The notes under the pieces are model-generated. The model worked only from the letters and a program-made list of their open reading frames with translations, did no database searches and was not told the origin of the DNA. Shown in pieces: positions 21,410 to 29,719 of a stretch of 64,000 nucleotides of DNA. The number at the start of each line of letters is the position of its first letter. Positions within the stretch are counted from its first letter, which is position 1. The DNA lies in NCBI GenBank assembly GCA_021781535.1, contig JAJXWO010000012.1, positions 1 through 64,000 of the forward strand, given 5' to 3'. A program made the translations under genes and the position numbers. Source of the stretch: Deltaproteobacteria bacterium (GTDB lineage: Bacteria > Desulfobacterota > Desulfuromonadia > Geobacterales > Pseudopelobacteraceae).

Positions 21410-21733
21410 CTATAAATCCCGACTGTGGAATGGAATAGTGTTCTGTTCACCCTGTAAATCCGCCGAAGCCTCTTCCACCCGGTCCTTTGACCAATCAAGG
21501 CGATGAGCCAAAGTGCGGCCGAGATACCGTCTGGCAGCCGGAAACGCCGCCCGGCGCGAAATTTTGGCGCGAAAGGCAACGATCCGGCTTATAATGGCGC
21601 TTGCGCGATCAATCACAATATACCGATTGCCATTAAAGAGAGTAATGACCGTATCCGGCGTTTCTTCGATACATATAATATGGTCCGGGTTCAGGTACAT
21701 CCGCTGTTTATCCAGACGCGTCACGACAATCAT
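21410..21733 (-). CDS. flbD: FlbD-family flagellar protein
   Basis: A 107-residue protein whose first 60 residues match the short FlbD family (MIVVTRLDKQRMYLNPDHI, IEETPDTVITLFNGNRYIV). FlbD proteins of this type occur just before motA in many flagellar clusters; their role is poorly defined. The C-terminal 45 residues are Arg- and Ala-rich and extend beyond the usual length. It is the first gene of flbD-motA-motB, 101 bp downstream of the BioD-like gene, with a candidate promoter in between. It is not the NtrC-like Caulobacter FlbD. Confidence 0.85.
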   Translation of the reverse strand: MIVVTRLDKQRMYLNPDHIICIEETPDTVITLFNGNRYIVIDRASAIISRIVAFRAKISRRAAFPAARRYLGRTLAHRLDWSKDRVEEASADLQGEQNTIPFHSRDL

Positions 21734-21764
21734 GAAAACTCCGCTCGACTGATGGGTATTTTTC

Positions 21765-21793
21765 TATAAATATCAAAACCTGTACCAGGTCAA
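21765..21793 (-). promoter_or_regulatory. Candidate promoter of flbD-motA-motB
   Basis: On the minus strand TTGACC (21788-21793), a 17-bp spacer and TTTATA (21765-21770) form a good sigma-70-like pair about 30 bp before the flbD ATG. A poor sigma-54 resemblance (TGGTAC..TTGA) overlaps it but lacks the essential GC. Confidence 0.5.
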
Positions 21794-21834
21794 GAACTTT
21801 CTGCTGCTTATGACTCCCCTGATGCGGGAATCGG

Positions 21835-22926
21835 TCAGATCATGGCATCGATGGCATCGAAGTCAATATGGCGCTCTGCAATCGAATTTATCAGTTCAAT
21901 CTTTTCGCGATCCTCGGGACCGATTTTTGAAACGTGCTCGCGTAACTGGTAAAAAACTTCTGATGATGTCTCTACAATGCGGATATAGGGAATTTTACTG
22001 TCATCGATAATACGCTGGGTAATATCGGAAACCGCCACATGCCCGCCGATAACAAGACCGGCCAGTTTTTTCTTGTATTCCGGTATATGGTGAAGTGATG
22101 AGGCGGTAACCAGTAACTCGTCTCGTGAACTTGTCACAATCAGTAGCGTTGAGTCATCGAGATTGTCGATAACGCGTTGCGATGACGCCGCTCCCAGTTG
22201 AATGGTGTGGCAGAGGCGCTTCCGGTCGGCAGGATCACCATTAAGAGGCCGTCCCAGCAAATCGGCGATATGGAGAAGCGTCGGATCTGCCAATGTCGGC
22301 AGATAGTCAAAAGCGCTTGTGACCATAACGTTCCTTCCTGCAAAAGCTTTCTCAAGATAGCCGAGGGTATTCTCCCTCTTTGCAGGAACCAGCTTGTTGG
22401 CCATGATGAAGCGAACATCCGCTTTCTCCCGTTGATACAGCGCCAGATTAAGTTCAACGGCATCTACGACATTCCCGATTCCACCTCCGGTAACCAGGAG
22501 GACCGGAGCGTTCAGTTCAGCTGCTATTTGCGCGTTATTCATACCGACGACCGAACCGACTCCACCATGACCGGCGCCCTCGATAATCAGGAAATCATAC
22601 TTCTTTTCAAGCTCTTCACAGGCGAAGCGAATCGCTTTGCGCGGAGCTGAAGAGTCAATAACACCGTCAAGATACCGACGGGTCGTCCCGGGAGTCAGGG
22701 TAACCGGAGACATGAGCGCTACGTCACGTTCAACACCAAAAACGCTGGAGAACATGGCGGCATCCTTGTCGACAATAGTACCGTTAAACTCGGTCCATTT
22801 GGGACCAATCGGTTTCATGAAGCCGACTCGCCCGTACTTCTTCAGTGCCAGATGCATCAATGAGAGACTGATGGTGGTTTTTCCGCAATGCTGCCCGGTC
22901 GCACCTATAAAAATTTTTCTACACAT
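21835..22926 (-). CDS. BioD-like P-loop ATPase with DRTGG domain
   Basis: A 363-residue protein. The N-terminal half is a dethiobiotin-synthetase-like nucleotide-binding domain with P-loop GATGQHCGKTT (8-18), LIIEGAGHGGVGSVVG as the switch-like motif and ALYQREKADVRFIMANKLVP. The C-terminal part (about 215-330) resembles the DRTGG domain seen in phosphotransacetylase-type proteins. This pairing is like the N-terminal part of long bacterial Pta proteins, without the acetyltransferase domain. The substrate is unknown; biotin synthesis is unlikely as no bio genes are near. Its start overlaps the end of the PilZ gene by 22 bp, so the two are co-expressed. Confidence 0.8.
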   Translation of the reverse strand: MCRKIFIGATGQHCGKTTISLSLMHLALKKYGRVGFMKPIGPKWTEFNGTIVDKDAAMFSSVFGVERDVALMSPVTLTPGTTRRYLDGVIDSSAPRKAIRFACEELEKKYDFLIIEGAGHGGVGSVVGMNNAQIAAELNAPVLLVTGGGIGNVVDAVELNLALYQREKADVRFIMANKLVPAKRENTLGYLEKAFAGRNVMVTSAFDYLPTLADPTLLHIADLLGRPLNGDPADRKRLCHTIQLGAASSQRVIDNLDDSTLLIVTSSRDELLVTASSLHHIPEYKKKLAGLVIGGHVAVSDITQRIIDDSKIPYIRIVETSSEVFYQLREHVSKIGPEDREKIELINSIAERHIDFDAIDAMI

Positions 22927-23291
22927 GGCTGCGTCTCTCCTGCAACGGATGTATGCGGCGTTGCTATGTTTTCGAAAAAATTGTCATACGCATCTTCGCC
23001 TGCATGAAAGCGTAAAAAACGTACCCCCATGCCGCTTTTCTTGACGAGATGAAAGAGATTCGGCGGGACTTTTTTCGCCCACATGACACGTGCCTCCAAC
23101 TCTACAATTGCTCCTCCCGGGAGCACGATCTCAATTTTTATTTTTGAGTTAGGAGGGATGATATACGGAGACCTGATAAACATCCCGATCATGGAAATGT
23201 CTTCCGTATACGCAACTCTTGCGGGTTCATCAATGCCAAAACGGATTGCAATGCGTTTTTTGATGCGCCTAATGTCACGTTTATCAGCCAC
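22905..23291 (-). CDS. PilZ domain protein
   Basis: A 128-residue single-domain protein. The cyclic di-GMP-binding signature is present: an Arg-rich start (RDIRRIKKRIAIRF) and EDISMIGMFI, matching the D/N-x-S-x-x-G motif, with a following beta barrel (VELEARVMWAKK, GMGVRFLRF). PilZ proteins transmit cyclic di-GMP signals to motility, pili or polysaccharide machinery. A GTG start at 23291 is the only suitable start. The gene overlaps the BioD/DRTGG gene and lies upstream of the flagellar stator genes, so motility is a reasonable but unproven target. Confidence 0.88.
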   Translation of the reverse strand: MADKRDIRRIKKRIAIRFGIDEPARVAYTEDISMIGMFIRSPYIIPPNSKIKIEIVLPGGAIVELEARVMWAKKVPPNLFHLVKKSGMGVRFLRFHAGEDAYDNFFENIATPHTSVAGETQPCVEKFL

Positions 23292-23436
23292 TCTGCCCGT
23301 CCCCGCGCTTTATCAAGAAAGAATCAAACCGACGCGTTCGTATAATGCCAGAAACATACCATAATTTCAATAACTAGCAGAATAATCGATAAAACACTTC
23401 ACTTTGAGCGGCAGCACATACGTCACTAAAATTGAA

Positions 23437-23465
23437 TTGACAGAGCATCGGCAATCAACTACCTT
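23437..23465 (+). promoter_or_regulatory. Promoter of the thiamine operon
   Basis: A perfect TTGACA (23437-23442), a 17-bp spacer and TACCTT (23460-23465) precede the TPP aptamer by a few bases. Confidence 0.65.
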
Positions 23466-23471
23466 GGTTTT

Positions 23472-23556
23472 GCTGGGGGAGTTTAGACTGAGAGCGGCTG
23501 ATATACGCCGCGACCCTTCGTACCTGATCCGGGTAATGCCGGCGTAGGGAAGCGCG
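23472..23556 (+). ncRNA. TPP (THI-box) riboswitch
   Basis: The thi-box core is present: GGGGGAGTTTAGACTGAGAG, an arm CGGC..GCCG, CGACCCTTCG, TACCTGATCCGGGTAATGCC and GGCGTAGGGAAGCG. It binds thiamine pyrophosphate and controls thiS-thiG-thiE. A terminator hairpin follows at 23577. Confidence 0.95.
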
Positions 23557-23576
23557 ACCGATTGTTGTATTCAAAC

Positions 23577-23598
23577 AAGCCGCTTCTGCGGTTTTTTT
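23577..23598 (+). terminator. TPP riboswitch terminator
   Basis: AAGCCGC-TTCT-GCGGTTT forms a 7-bp stem (one G-U pair) followed by a T-run. It lies between the aptamer and the thiS ribosome binding site (TGTGGAGG, 23603-23610), so control is at least by transcription termination. Confidence 0.85.
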
Positions 23599-23615
23599 CG
23601 TTTGTGGAGGTTGAC

Positions 23616-23816
23616 ATGCGGATCATATTAAATGGTGATGCCGTTGAAAAAGCAGAGGGTTTAACGGTCGAGACTCTGTTGCTGCAGCTCGGAATTAGCC
23701 GGGACCGCGTAGCGGTCGAGTTAAATGCCGGCATCGTGCCAAAGGCCGGCTATGAAAAGCAGCTTCTGTCTGATGGCGATAAAATCGAAATAGTCCATTT
23801 TGTTGGTGGGGGGTAA
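23616..23816 (+). CDS. thiS: Sulfur carrier protein ThiS
   Basis: A 66-residue ubiquitin-like sulfur carrier. Its C-terminal Gly-Gly is adenylylated and thiocarboxylated, then donates sulfur to the thiazole ring in ThiG. The sequence starts [20 protein letters not shown] and ends HFVGGG, as expected, with one extra Gly. The frame is open 54 bp further upstream, but the ATG at 23616 has a strong GGAGG site and fits the family; the upstream start would lie in the riboswitch terminator. thiG begins 4 bp downstream. Confidence 0.95.
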   Translation: MRIILNGDAVEKAEGLTVETLLLQLGISRDRVAVELNAGIVPKAGYEKQLLSDGDKIEIVHFVGGG

Positions 23817-23820
23817 CGAG

Positions 23821-24600
23821 ATGACGCAGACTGCGGACAAATTGATTATTGGCGGGCGGGAATTTACTTCACGCCTGATGGTGGGTACCGGCAAGTATGC
23901 CAGCTTCGAACAGACCGCCCGGGCGCTGGAAATGTCCGGAGCCGAGATTATTACGGTAGCGGTCCGGCGGGTAAATCTCGATCGCAGCAAAGAGTCGTTG
24001 CTCGATTACATTGACCCGAAAAAATATACCCTGCTTCCCAACACTGCTGGATGCTACACCGCTGATGATGCCGTACGGACCTGCCGCCTGGCCCGAGAAG
24101 CCGGTATGTCTGATTTCGTCAAGCTAGAAGTGCTGGGAGATGAAAAAACCCTTTTCCCGGACAATGAAGAGCTGCTTAAAGCCGCAAAAATACTGGTGGC
24201 CGAGGGTTTCACCGTACTTCCCTACTGCAGTGATGATGTAATCGTCTGCAAAAAACTGGAAGATCTGGGGTGTGTGGCCGTTATGCCGTTGGGGGCTCCG
24301 ATCGGGAGCGGCCTTGGTATTCGTAACCCTTACAATATTCGTATCATCCTCGAGAATGTCAGCGTGCCGGTCATTGTGGACGCGGGCGTCGGTTCGGCAT
24401 CTGATGCCGCCATCGCAATGGAGTTGGGCTGCTCCGGCGTCCTCATGAACACTGCCATTGCCGGAGCGCAAGATCCGATTGCCATGGCGGAGGCAATGAA
24501 ACTGGCGGTAATTGCCGGTAGATTGTCATTCAAGGCTGGCCGGATACCGCGTAAACTCTATGCCAATGCCTCCAGTCCGCTGGATGGCATGATCGGTTAA
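23821..24600 (+). CDS. thiG: Thiazole synthase ThiG
   Basis: ThiG condenses deoxyxylulose phosphate, dehydroglycine and ThiS-bound sulfur to the thiazole phosphate of thiamine. The 259-residue TIM-barrel has [16 protein letters not shown] at the start, the Schiff-base lysine in [26 protein letters not shown], and the phosphate-binding [12 protein letters not shown] and LMNTAIAGA. The start at 23821, 4 bp after thiS, is preferred over an upstream in-frame start inside thiS. The dehydroglycine-making gene (thiH or thiO) is not adjacent. Confidence 0.97.
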   Translation: MTQTADKLIIGGREFTSRLMVGTGKYASFEQTARALEMSGAEIITVAVRRVNLDRSKESLLDYIDPKKYTLLPNTAGCYTADDAVRTCRLAREAGMSDFVKLEVLGDEKTLFPDNEELLKAAKILVAEGFTVLPYCSDDVIVCKKLEDLGCVAVMPLGAPIGSGLGIRNPYNIRIILENVSVPVIVDAGVGSASDAAIAMELGCSGVLMNTAIAGAQDPIAMAEAMKLAVIAGRLSFKAGRIPRKLYANASSPLDGMIG

Positions 24601-24614
24601 ACACCTCGGCATTG

Positions 24615-25256
24615 ATGCAACTAACTGATATCAGGCTGTATCTGATCACCGATCGGCACCAGACCGGCAGCAGGCCATTGACAGAAGTAGTGCGTCAGGC
24701 GCTGGAGGGGGGCGTTACAGCCGTCCAGCTGCGGGAGAAGGATCTTTCCAGCGCGGAATTATGCCGGCTGGCTGCGGATTTGCGACGCCTTACCTCTGAT
24801 TTTGACGCCCGCCTTATCATCAACGACCGACTGGATATCGCCCAGGCGGTGGAGGCAGATGGCGTTCATCTTGGAGTCAACAGCGTTCCGGTGGCCATTG
24901 TTCGCCGGGTGCTCGGACAGGATAAGATTATCGGTTACTCTGCCCATGCCGTTCATGAGGCAGAACGTGCCCAGGCCGATGGCGCCGATTTCGTCACGTT
25001 CAGCCCGGTGTACTACACCCCCTCCAAAGCGGCTTACGGCGAGCCGTGCGGTGTCAAGAAACTGGCAGATGCTGTTTCTGTGCTGGAAATACCGGTCATT
25101 GGCCTGGGAGGGATTTCACAGGCCACCGTCATTGAAGCCTTGTCTGCCGGCATACAGGGCATTGCTGTTATATCATCCATATTGGCCGCAGCTGATCCGT
25201 GCCTTGCAGCCGCAGCCCTGCTGAAAAAGATTGAAGAGTATGCCCATCGCCCCTGA
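24615..25256 (+). CDS. thiE: Thiamine-phosphate synthase
   Basis: ThiE couples the pyrimidine and thiazole halves to thiamine phosphate. The 213-residue TIM-barrel shows LYLITDRHQTG, GGVTAVQLREKDLS, LIINDRLDIAQAVEADGVHLG, GYSAHAVHEAERAQADGADF, FSPVYYTPSK and VIGLGGISQ, all family signatures. A TTG precedes the ATG by one codon; the ATG at 24615 is taken as the start. It belongs to the TPP-riboswitch operon and its end overlaps the next gene by 17 bp. Confidence 0.96.
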   Translation: MQLTDIRLYLITDRHQTGSRPLTEVVRQALEGGVTAVQLREKDLSSAELCRLAADLRRLTSDFDARLIINDRLDIAQAVEADGVHLGVNSVPVAIVRRVLGQDKIIGYSAHAVHEAERAQADGADFVTFSPVYYTPSKAAYGEPCGVKKLADAVSVLEIPVIGLGGISQATVIEALSAGIQGIAVISSILAAADPCLAAAALLKKIEEYAHRP

Positions 25257-26199
25257 CGAAAGAATCCACCCACAACTTCATATAAACTCCTATGGCCTCT
25301 ATCTGCGCCGTCGCTTCGGCTTCCGCATCAGCAAGGTTAACGTGGATGCCGGTTTCACCTGTCCAAATCGCGATGGCAGCAAAGGGACAGGCGGGTGCAT
25401 CTACTGCAATAACGTATCATTCTCCCCCAAAGAGACTCAAGCCGTCGTACCGCTTGAAGAGCAGATAGCGGCAGGAATTGCCTATCACCGTATTCGGCTC
25501 GGCTCTCAAAAGTTCATCATCTATTTCCAGAAGTACACCAACACGTACGGTTCGGCAGAACTATTGTCCGACCTGTATCGGCGTGCGTTGAATCATCCGG
25601 ATGTAATCGGCATTTCGGTCGGAACACGCCCCGATTCCTTGAGCGATGAGGCTCTCGATCTGCTGACGGAGATAGCACGGACAAAATACGTTTGTCTTGA
25701 ACTGGGATTGCAATCGATGGATGATGCTATTCTGAATCGTATCAACCGGGGGCATACGCTGGAGGATTTTGTACAGACAGCCAACCGCGCTTCTGGTCGG
25801 AATTTTGACATCTGCGCCCATCTCATTTATGGCTTTCCGGGAGAGAGCCCCACAGAGTTTCTAAAAACCGCCGATCTGATGGCAGCTCTGCCGATCGACT
25901 CACTCAAACTTCACCAACTGCATGCCGTAGCGGGAACCGAGTTGGCTAAGCTTTACCGTCGGGGAGAGTTTGTGCCGCTGACTTTGGAGCAATATATAAC
26001 AACAGTGGCCGACTTTCTGGAACAGCTCTCACCGGGGATAACCATCCAGCGCCTGTATGGCTCGGCCCCTCTGGAGATAAGCGTTGCCCCGCGGTGGGGA
26101 CTGAAGAACAACCAGATGTGGTACGCAATTGTCAACGAATTGACAAGACGAGGGAGTTGGCAGGGGTGCCGGTTGGTGGAAAACCAGGGACTGATATAG
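25240..26199 (+). CDS. Radical SAM protein, YhcC/TIGR01212-type
   Basis: A 319-residue radical SAM protein of the YhcC type. The cluster cysteines are in GFTCPNRDGSKGTGGCIYC, with the long first spacing typical of this subfamily, not the usual CxxxCxxC. KFIIYFQKYTNTYG, GISVGTRPDSLSDEALDLL and CLELGLQSMDDAILNRINRG follow. Its function is not established; it is not ThiH. It overlaps thiE by 17 bp and is probably the last gene of the thiamine operon, which is suggestive but could be chance. The ATG at 25240 is preferred over an upstream TTG. Confidence 0.9.
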   Translation: MPIAPDERIHPQLHINSYGLYLRRRFGFRISKVNVDAGFTCPNRDGSKGTGGCIYCNNVSFSPKETQAVVPLEEQIAAGIAYHRIRLGSQKFIIYFQKYTNTYGSAELLSDLYRRALNHPDVIGISVGTRPDSLSDEALDLLTEIARTKYVCLELGLQSMDDAILNRINRGHTLEDFVQTANRASGRNFDICAHLIYGFPGESPTEFLKTADLMAALPIDSLKLHQLHAVAGTELAKLYRRGEFVPLTLEQYITTVADFLEQLSPGITIQRLYGSAPLEISVAPRWGLKNNQMWYAIVNELTRRGSWQGCRLVENQGLI

Positions 26200-26217
26200 T
26201 TCATTGAACCTGGCGGC

Positions 26218-28080
26218 TTAATGACCGGTTGAAATACTGGCCTCCACGGCGAAGCGTTTAATCTTGCGGGTCGTTGTTTTGGGAAATTCGTCTTCGCGGA
26301 TCGTAAACTTGCGAACCCGCTTGTAATCCGCCAGACCGTTGCAGGCTTTCTGGACTTCAACCCTCAGCAGTGCTTCAACATCCGCCTCGCTCATCGGGCA
26401 TGTACCGTTCATTCGACATTGGCTGTCGAGCGCTTCCTGCTCGGGATAGATTATCGCGTGAATCTCCTCGGACGTTGTGCCGACCCGGTAGCCATAGACC
26501 ATTACCTCGGAAATGAACGGGCTTTTCAGAAGCTCGTTTTCCACTTCTTCCGGATACACGTTCTTGCCATTGGGGGTCACAATCAGGTTCTTGACTCGGC
26601 CACTGATAGTCAGAAATCCGTCCGGGCTGAGAAACCCGAGGTCGCCAGTGCGATACCATCCATCGACGAGCACTTCAGCCGTTGCGTGGGGATTTTTGTA
26701 GTACCCCTGCATGACGTTAGGCCCTTTTACAATTATCTCTCCCACTCCGTCATCGTTCGGCTCATCAATCCTCACTTCAACACGATCCAGCGGCCGCCCG
26801 ATCGTGCCCAACCGCTTGGCTCCGGGCTGTTCCGCACTGATTATCGGCGCTGTTTCCGTAATGCCGTAGCCCTGATACACCGACAATCCGAATTCCGTCA
26901 TTCCCTTGGCAATAGCCGGATCAAGCGCCGCCCCGCCACTGATAAAGATTGTGCCGGAACCAAACGCGTGCCGCACTTTCGAGGTCACGATCGACCTCAT
27001 AACCGGGACAGAAAAAAGCAGCCGTGAAAGTTTCTTTGAAGAAACATTCTTGGCAATCCGGTCAAGAATCATCCGGTACACGGCCGGGACTGCCAGAAAA
27101 AAGGTCGGCTTGACTTCCGCAAGATTCTCCCCCAGTTTCTTCAGTGATTCGCTGAAGGAAACCTGCCCCCCCAGCGAGAGCGGCAGCAGGACTCCGCACA
27201 CTTGCTCGAATACATGGTTGATCGGGAGGAACGACAACGTGTGGATGCTGTTATCGAGATGAAAATGGCGGGCAGCTCCGTTGATGTTGGAGACGATATT
27301 TGCGTGGCTGAGCATGGCGCCCTTGGAGCGCCCGGTGGTCCCGGAGGTGTAAAGAATCACGGCTGTATCGGTATCGCTCCGTGGTTTTACCGGGAGCGGC
27401 GCACTGTGGCAAAGTGCGTTTAGCGAGAGCAGTTTGCCATCGCGGTTGAGCTTGCTGCGAAGCCGCTCCACCGGGTCAAAAGGGTCAGCTGGCCCGGTCA
27501 CGGCCCCTGCCTTGGAACCTGAAGAGCATAACAGCCGGTGTGCCTGACGAGCCAGCACCTCCATTGCCGTGCGCCGGTCCGCCGGCAGATCTACTGCAGC
27601 GACCAGATCTCTCCACTCTTCAACCAGAGCGTCAAGCACCTGCACAATCCGGGGGTCTCCACCTGCTGCCGGGGCGGAAGCAAGCGTCACCAGACATTCC
27701 AGACCCGGGATATCCGGAAAAACTTCCAGCAGCAGATCAAGACAGGGTGGTGCACTGAACACGATACGGGCATCACAGTCAGCGAGAACATGGCGCAGTT
27801 CCGCCGCCTTCAATTCCTTGTCGATAGGGACAACGACTCCACCAGCCTTGAGAATCCCCAGGTAGGCTGCCACCCACTCCGGTGATGAAGGCGCCAGCAA
27901 GGCCGCGTGGTCTCCAGAATTGAAACCGATTTTGATCATACCGGCAGCAATCCGGTCCGACAGTTCCCACAGCGCGCCATAGGTCATGTGGTGCCAAACC
28001 CCGGCACGCTTATATCGTAATGCCGGCTGCTCGCTATACTTCTGGCAACTTTCCCTGATCAAGGAATCTATGGTCTGCAT
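26218..28080 (-). CDS. Long-chain acyl-CoA synthetase-like AMP-binding enzyme
   Basis: A 620-residue ANL-superfamily ligase that activates a carboxylic acid as the acyl-AMP and then forms a CoA thioester. Motifs are YTSGTTGRSKGAMLSH (ATP loop), YGITETAP, GWYRTGDLGFL and the C-terminal lysine region PKTTTRKIKRF. The length and order resemble FadD/LC-FACS enzymes. About 40 residues around 165-210 before the ATP loop look like an insertion. The ATG at 28080 (GAGG upstream) is chosen over a TTG at 28092. Acid chain length cannot be read. It is convergent with the radical SAM gene, 18 bp apart. Confidence 0.92.
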   Translation of the reverse strand: MQTIDSLIRESCQKYSEQPALRYKRAGVWHHMTYGALWELSDRIAAGMIKIGFNSGDHAALLAPSSPEWVAAYLGILKAGGVVVPIDKELKAAELRHVLADCDARIVFSAPPCLDLLLEVFPDIPGLECLVTLASAPAAGGDPRIVQVLDALVEEWRDLVAAVDLPADRRTAMEVLARQAHRLLCSSGSKAGAVTGPADPFDPVERLRSKLNRDGKLLSLNALCHSAPLPVKPRSDTDTAVILYTSGTTGRSKGAMLSHANIVSNINGAARHFHLDNSIHTLSFLPINHVFEQVCGVLLPLSLGGQVSFSESLKKLGENLAEVKPTFFLAVPAVYRMILDRIAKNVSSKKLSRLLFSVPVMRSIVTSKVRHAFGSGTIFISGGAALDPAIAKGMTEFGLSVYQGYGITETAPIISAEQPGAKRLGTIGRPLDRVEVRIDEPNDDGVGEIIVKGPNVMQGYYKNPHATAEVLVDGWYRTGDLGFLSPDGFLTISGRVKNLIVTPNGKNVYPEEVENELLKSPFISEVMVYGYRVGTTSEEIHAIIYPEQEALDSQCRMNGTCPMSEADVEALLRVEVQKACNGLADYKRVRKFTIREDEFPKTTTRKIKRFAVEASISTGH

Positions 28081-28248
28081 AACTGACCTCAAAACGGTAT
28101 TTTGTGTATACTAGCACGACCGCGCCGCATGTTGTCAAAGCTAAATGAGCCGTTATCCGGCAGAAAATGCTTTTTCGGCGTAGCCGGGAATGCTATAGTG
28201 CTGTTCCTATATTTACCTCAGGGAGAACCATTTCAAAGGAGTTGCTCA

Positions 28249-29652
28249 ATGTCTGAACTTCGTGTCCGCTTTGCCCCCAGCCCAACCGGTTACCTTCACG
28301 TCGGCGGCGCCCGTACCGCGCTTTTCAACTGGCTGCTGGCCAAAAACAAGGGTGGCACATTCATTTTGCGTATTGAGGACACCGACGTGGAGCGTTCCAC
28401 GAAAGAATCTGTTGATGCAATTCTTGATGGAATGAAGTGGCTCGGACTGGAGTGGGACGAGGGTCCGTTCTATCAATCAGATTCGTTTCCGCTCTACAAG
28501 GAGCATGTCCAGAAACTGCTGGATTCCGGCCAGGCCTACAAATGTTACTGCACAACCGAAGTGCTTGATGCCAAACGTACCCTCGCAATGCAGGAAGGGC
28601 GCAAACCGAAGTATGACGGCACCTGCCGCGAGCGGGCGGATCAGCCTGACGGCCAGCCATACGTTGTTCGCTTCCGGGCGCCGCAGGGCGGAGTGACCGC
28701 TTTTGATGACCTGATCAAAGGGGTTATCACGTTCCCGAACGAAGAGCTGGACGACCTGATCATCCAGCGCACCGACGGGACGCCGACCTACAATTTCTGC
28801 GTGGTGATTGACGATGCCACCATGCGTATCACGACCGTCATCCGGGGGGACGATCATGTCAACAATACGCCGCGCCAGATTCAACTCTACGAAGCACTCG
28901 GCTTTCCGGTGCCGCAGTTCGCGCATGTTCCGATGATCCTCGGCTCCGACAAGGCCCGTCTCTCCAAACGGCATGGTGCCACCAGCGTTATTGCCTACCG
29001 TGATATGGGTTTTTTGCCGGAGGCGTTACTAAACTACCTGGTGAGGTTGGGATGGAGTAACGGCGATGATGAGATTTTCAGCCGTGACGAGATGATTCAG
29101 AAATTTGACATCCACAATGTGGGACGTTCCGCTTCGGTATTCAATACCGAAAAACTACTCTGGCTGAATGCCCACTACATCAAGAGCGGCGACCCGGAAC
29201 GGTTGGCAGGCTTGTTGCTGCCGCACCTGTCCAGCCGGGAAGTGACGACGCTTGGCGGACCGGATCTGATGGCGGTCGTCAAAACACTGCAGGAACGGGC
29301 CCAGACACTGGTAGAAATGGCTGACCGCGCCGTATTCTACTACAATGCACCGGACAGTTATGATGACGCGGCTCTTGCCAAGTTTGACAAGGGACAGGTT
29401 CTGGCTGTTTTTGACGCAGTCACCGAAAAGCTTTCTTCGGCACCTGTCGATGCAGCTGCCGGGGTGGATACACTCTTTAAAGAAATCTGCACTGAAAAGG
29501 GCTGGAAGATGGGTCAGGTTGGCCAGCCGGTCCGGATCGCCCTCTCCGGCGGTACACAGGCGCCGGGGATTGGTGAAATCGTGGTAACACTTGGAATAGA
29601 CGAGACTCTCAGGCGGATTAGCAGGACACGGGAGTATATGGCTGGAAAATAA
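28249..29652 (+). CDS. gltX: Glutamyl-tRNA synthetase
   Basis: GltX charges tRNA-Glu. The 467-residue class I synthetase has the HIGH-type motif in [20 protein letters not shown] and the KMSKS-type motif in [15 protein letters not shown]. The ATG at 28249 follows AAAGGA and fits the family N-terminus ([14 protein letters not shown]); the longer open frame is not coding. There is one copy in the window, so whether it is discriminating cannot be said. A strong hairpin follows at 29676. Confidence 0.97.
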   Translation: MSELRVRFAPSPTGYLHVGGARTALFNWLLAKNKGGTFILRIEDTDVERSTKESVDAILDGMKWLGLEWDEGPFYQSDSFPLYKEHVQKLLDSGQAYKCYCTTEVLDAKRTLAMQEGRKPKYDGTCRERADQPDGQPYVVRFRAPQGGVTAFDDLIKGVITFPNEELDDLIIQRTDGTPTYNFCVVIDDATMRITTVIRGDDHVNNTPRQIQLYEALGFPVPQFAHVPMILGSDKARLSKRHGATSVIAYRDMGFLPEALLNYLVRLGWSNGDDEIFSRDEMIQKFDIHNVGRSASVFNTEKLLWLNAHYIKSGDPERLAGLLLPHLSSREVTTLGGPDLMAVVKTLQERAQTLVEMADRAVFYYNAPDSYDDAALAKFDKGQVLAVFDAVTEKLSSAPVDAAAGVDTLFKEICTEKGWKMGQVGQPVRIALSGGTQAPGIGEIVVTLGIDETLRRISRTREYMAGK

Positions 29653-29675
29653 CCGTTCCCGGTATGAATTAATAA

Positions 29676-29708
29676 CAGGGTTGCCGGAATAGTACACCGG
29701 CAGCCCTG
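29676..29708. terminator. Strong hairpin after gltX
   Basis: CAGGGTTGCCGG and CCGGCAGCCCTG form a 12-bp stem with one G-U pair and a 9-nt loop. No T-run follows on the plus strand, so termination efficiency is uncertain. It also follows the end of the minus-strand GGDEF relic. Confidence 0.55.
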
Positions 29709-29719
29709 ATTACACAAAT

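Noticed and set aside
24612-24614. TTG start for thiE
   Set aside because: The ATG one codon later fits better and differs by only one residue.
29676-29708. Hairpin as part of a mobile repeat family
   Set aside because: Only one copy was seen in the window, so a terminator-like role is more economical.
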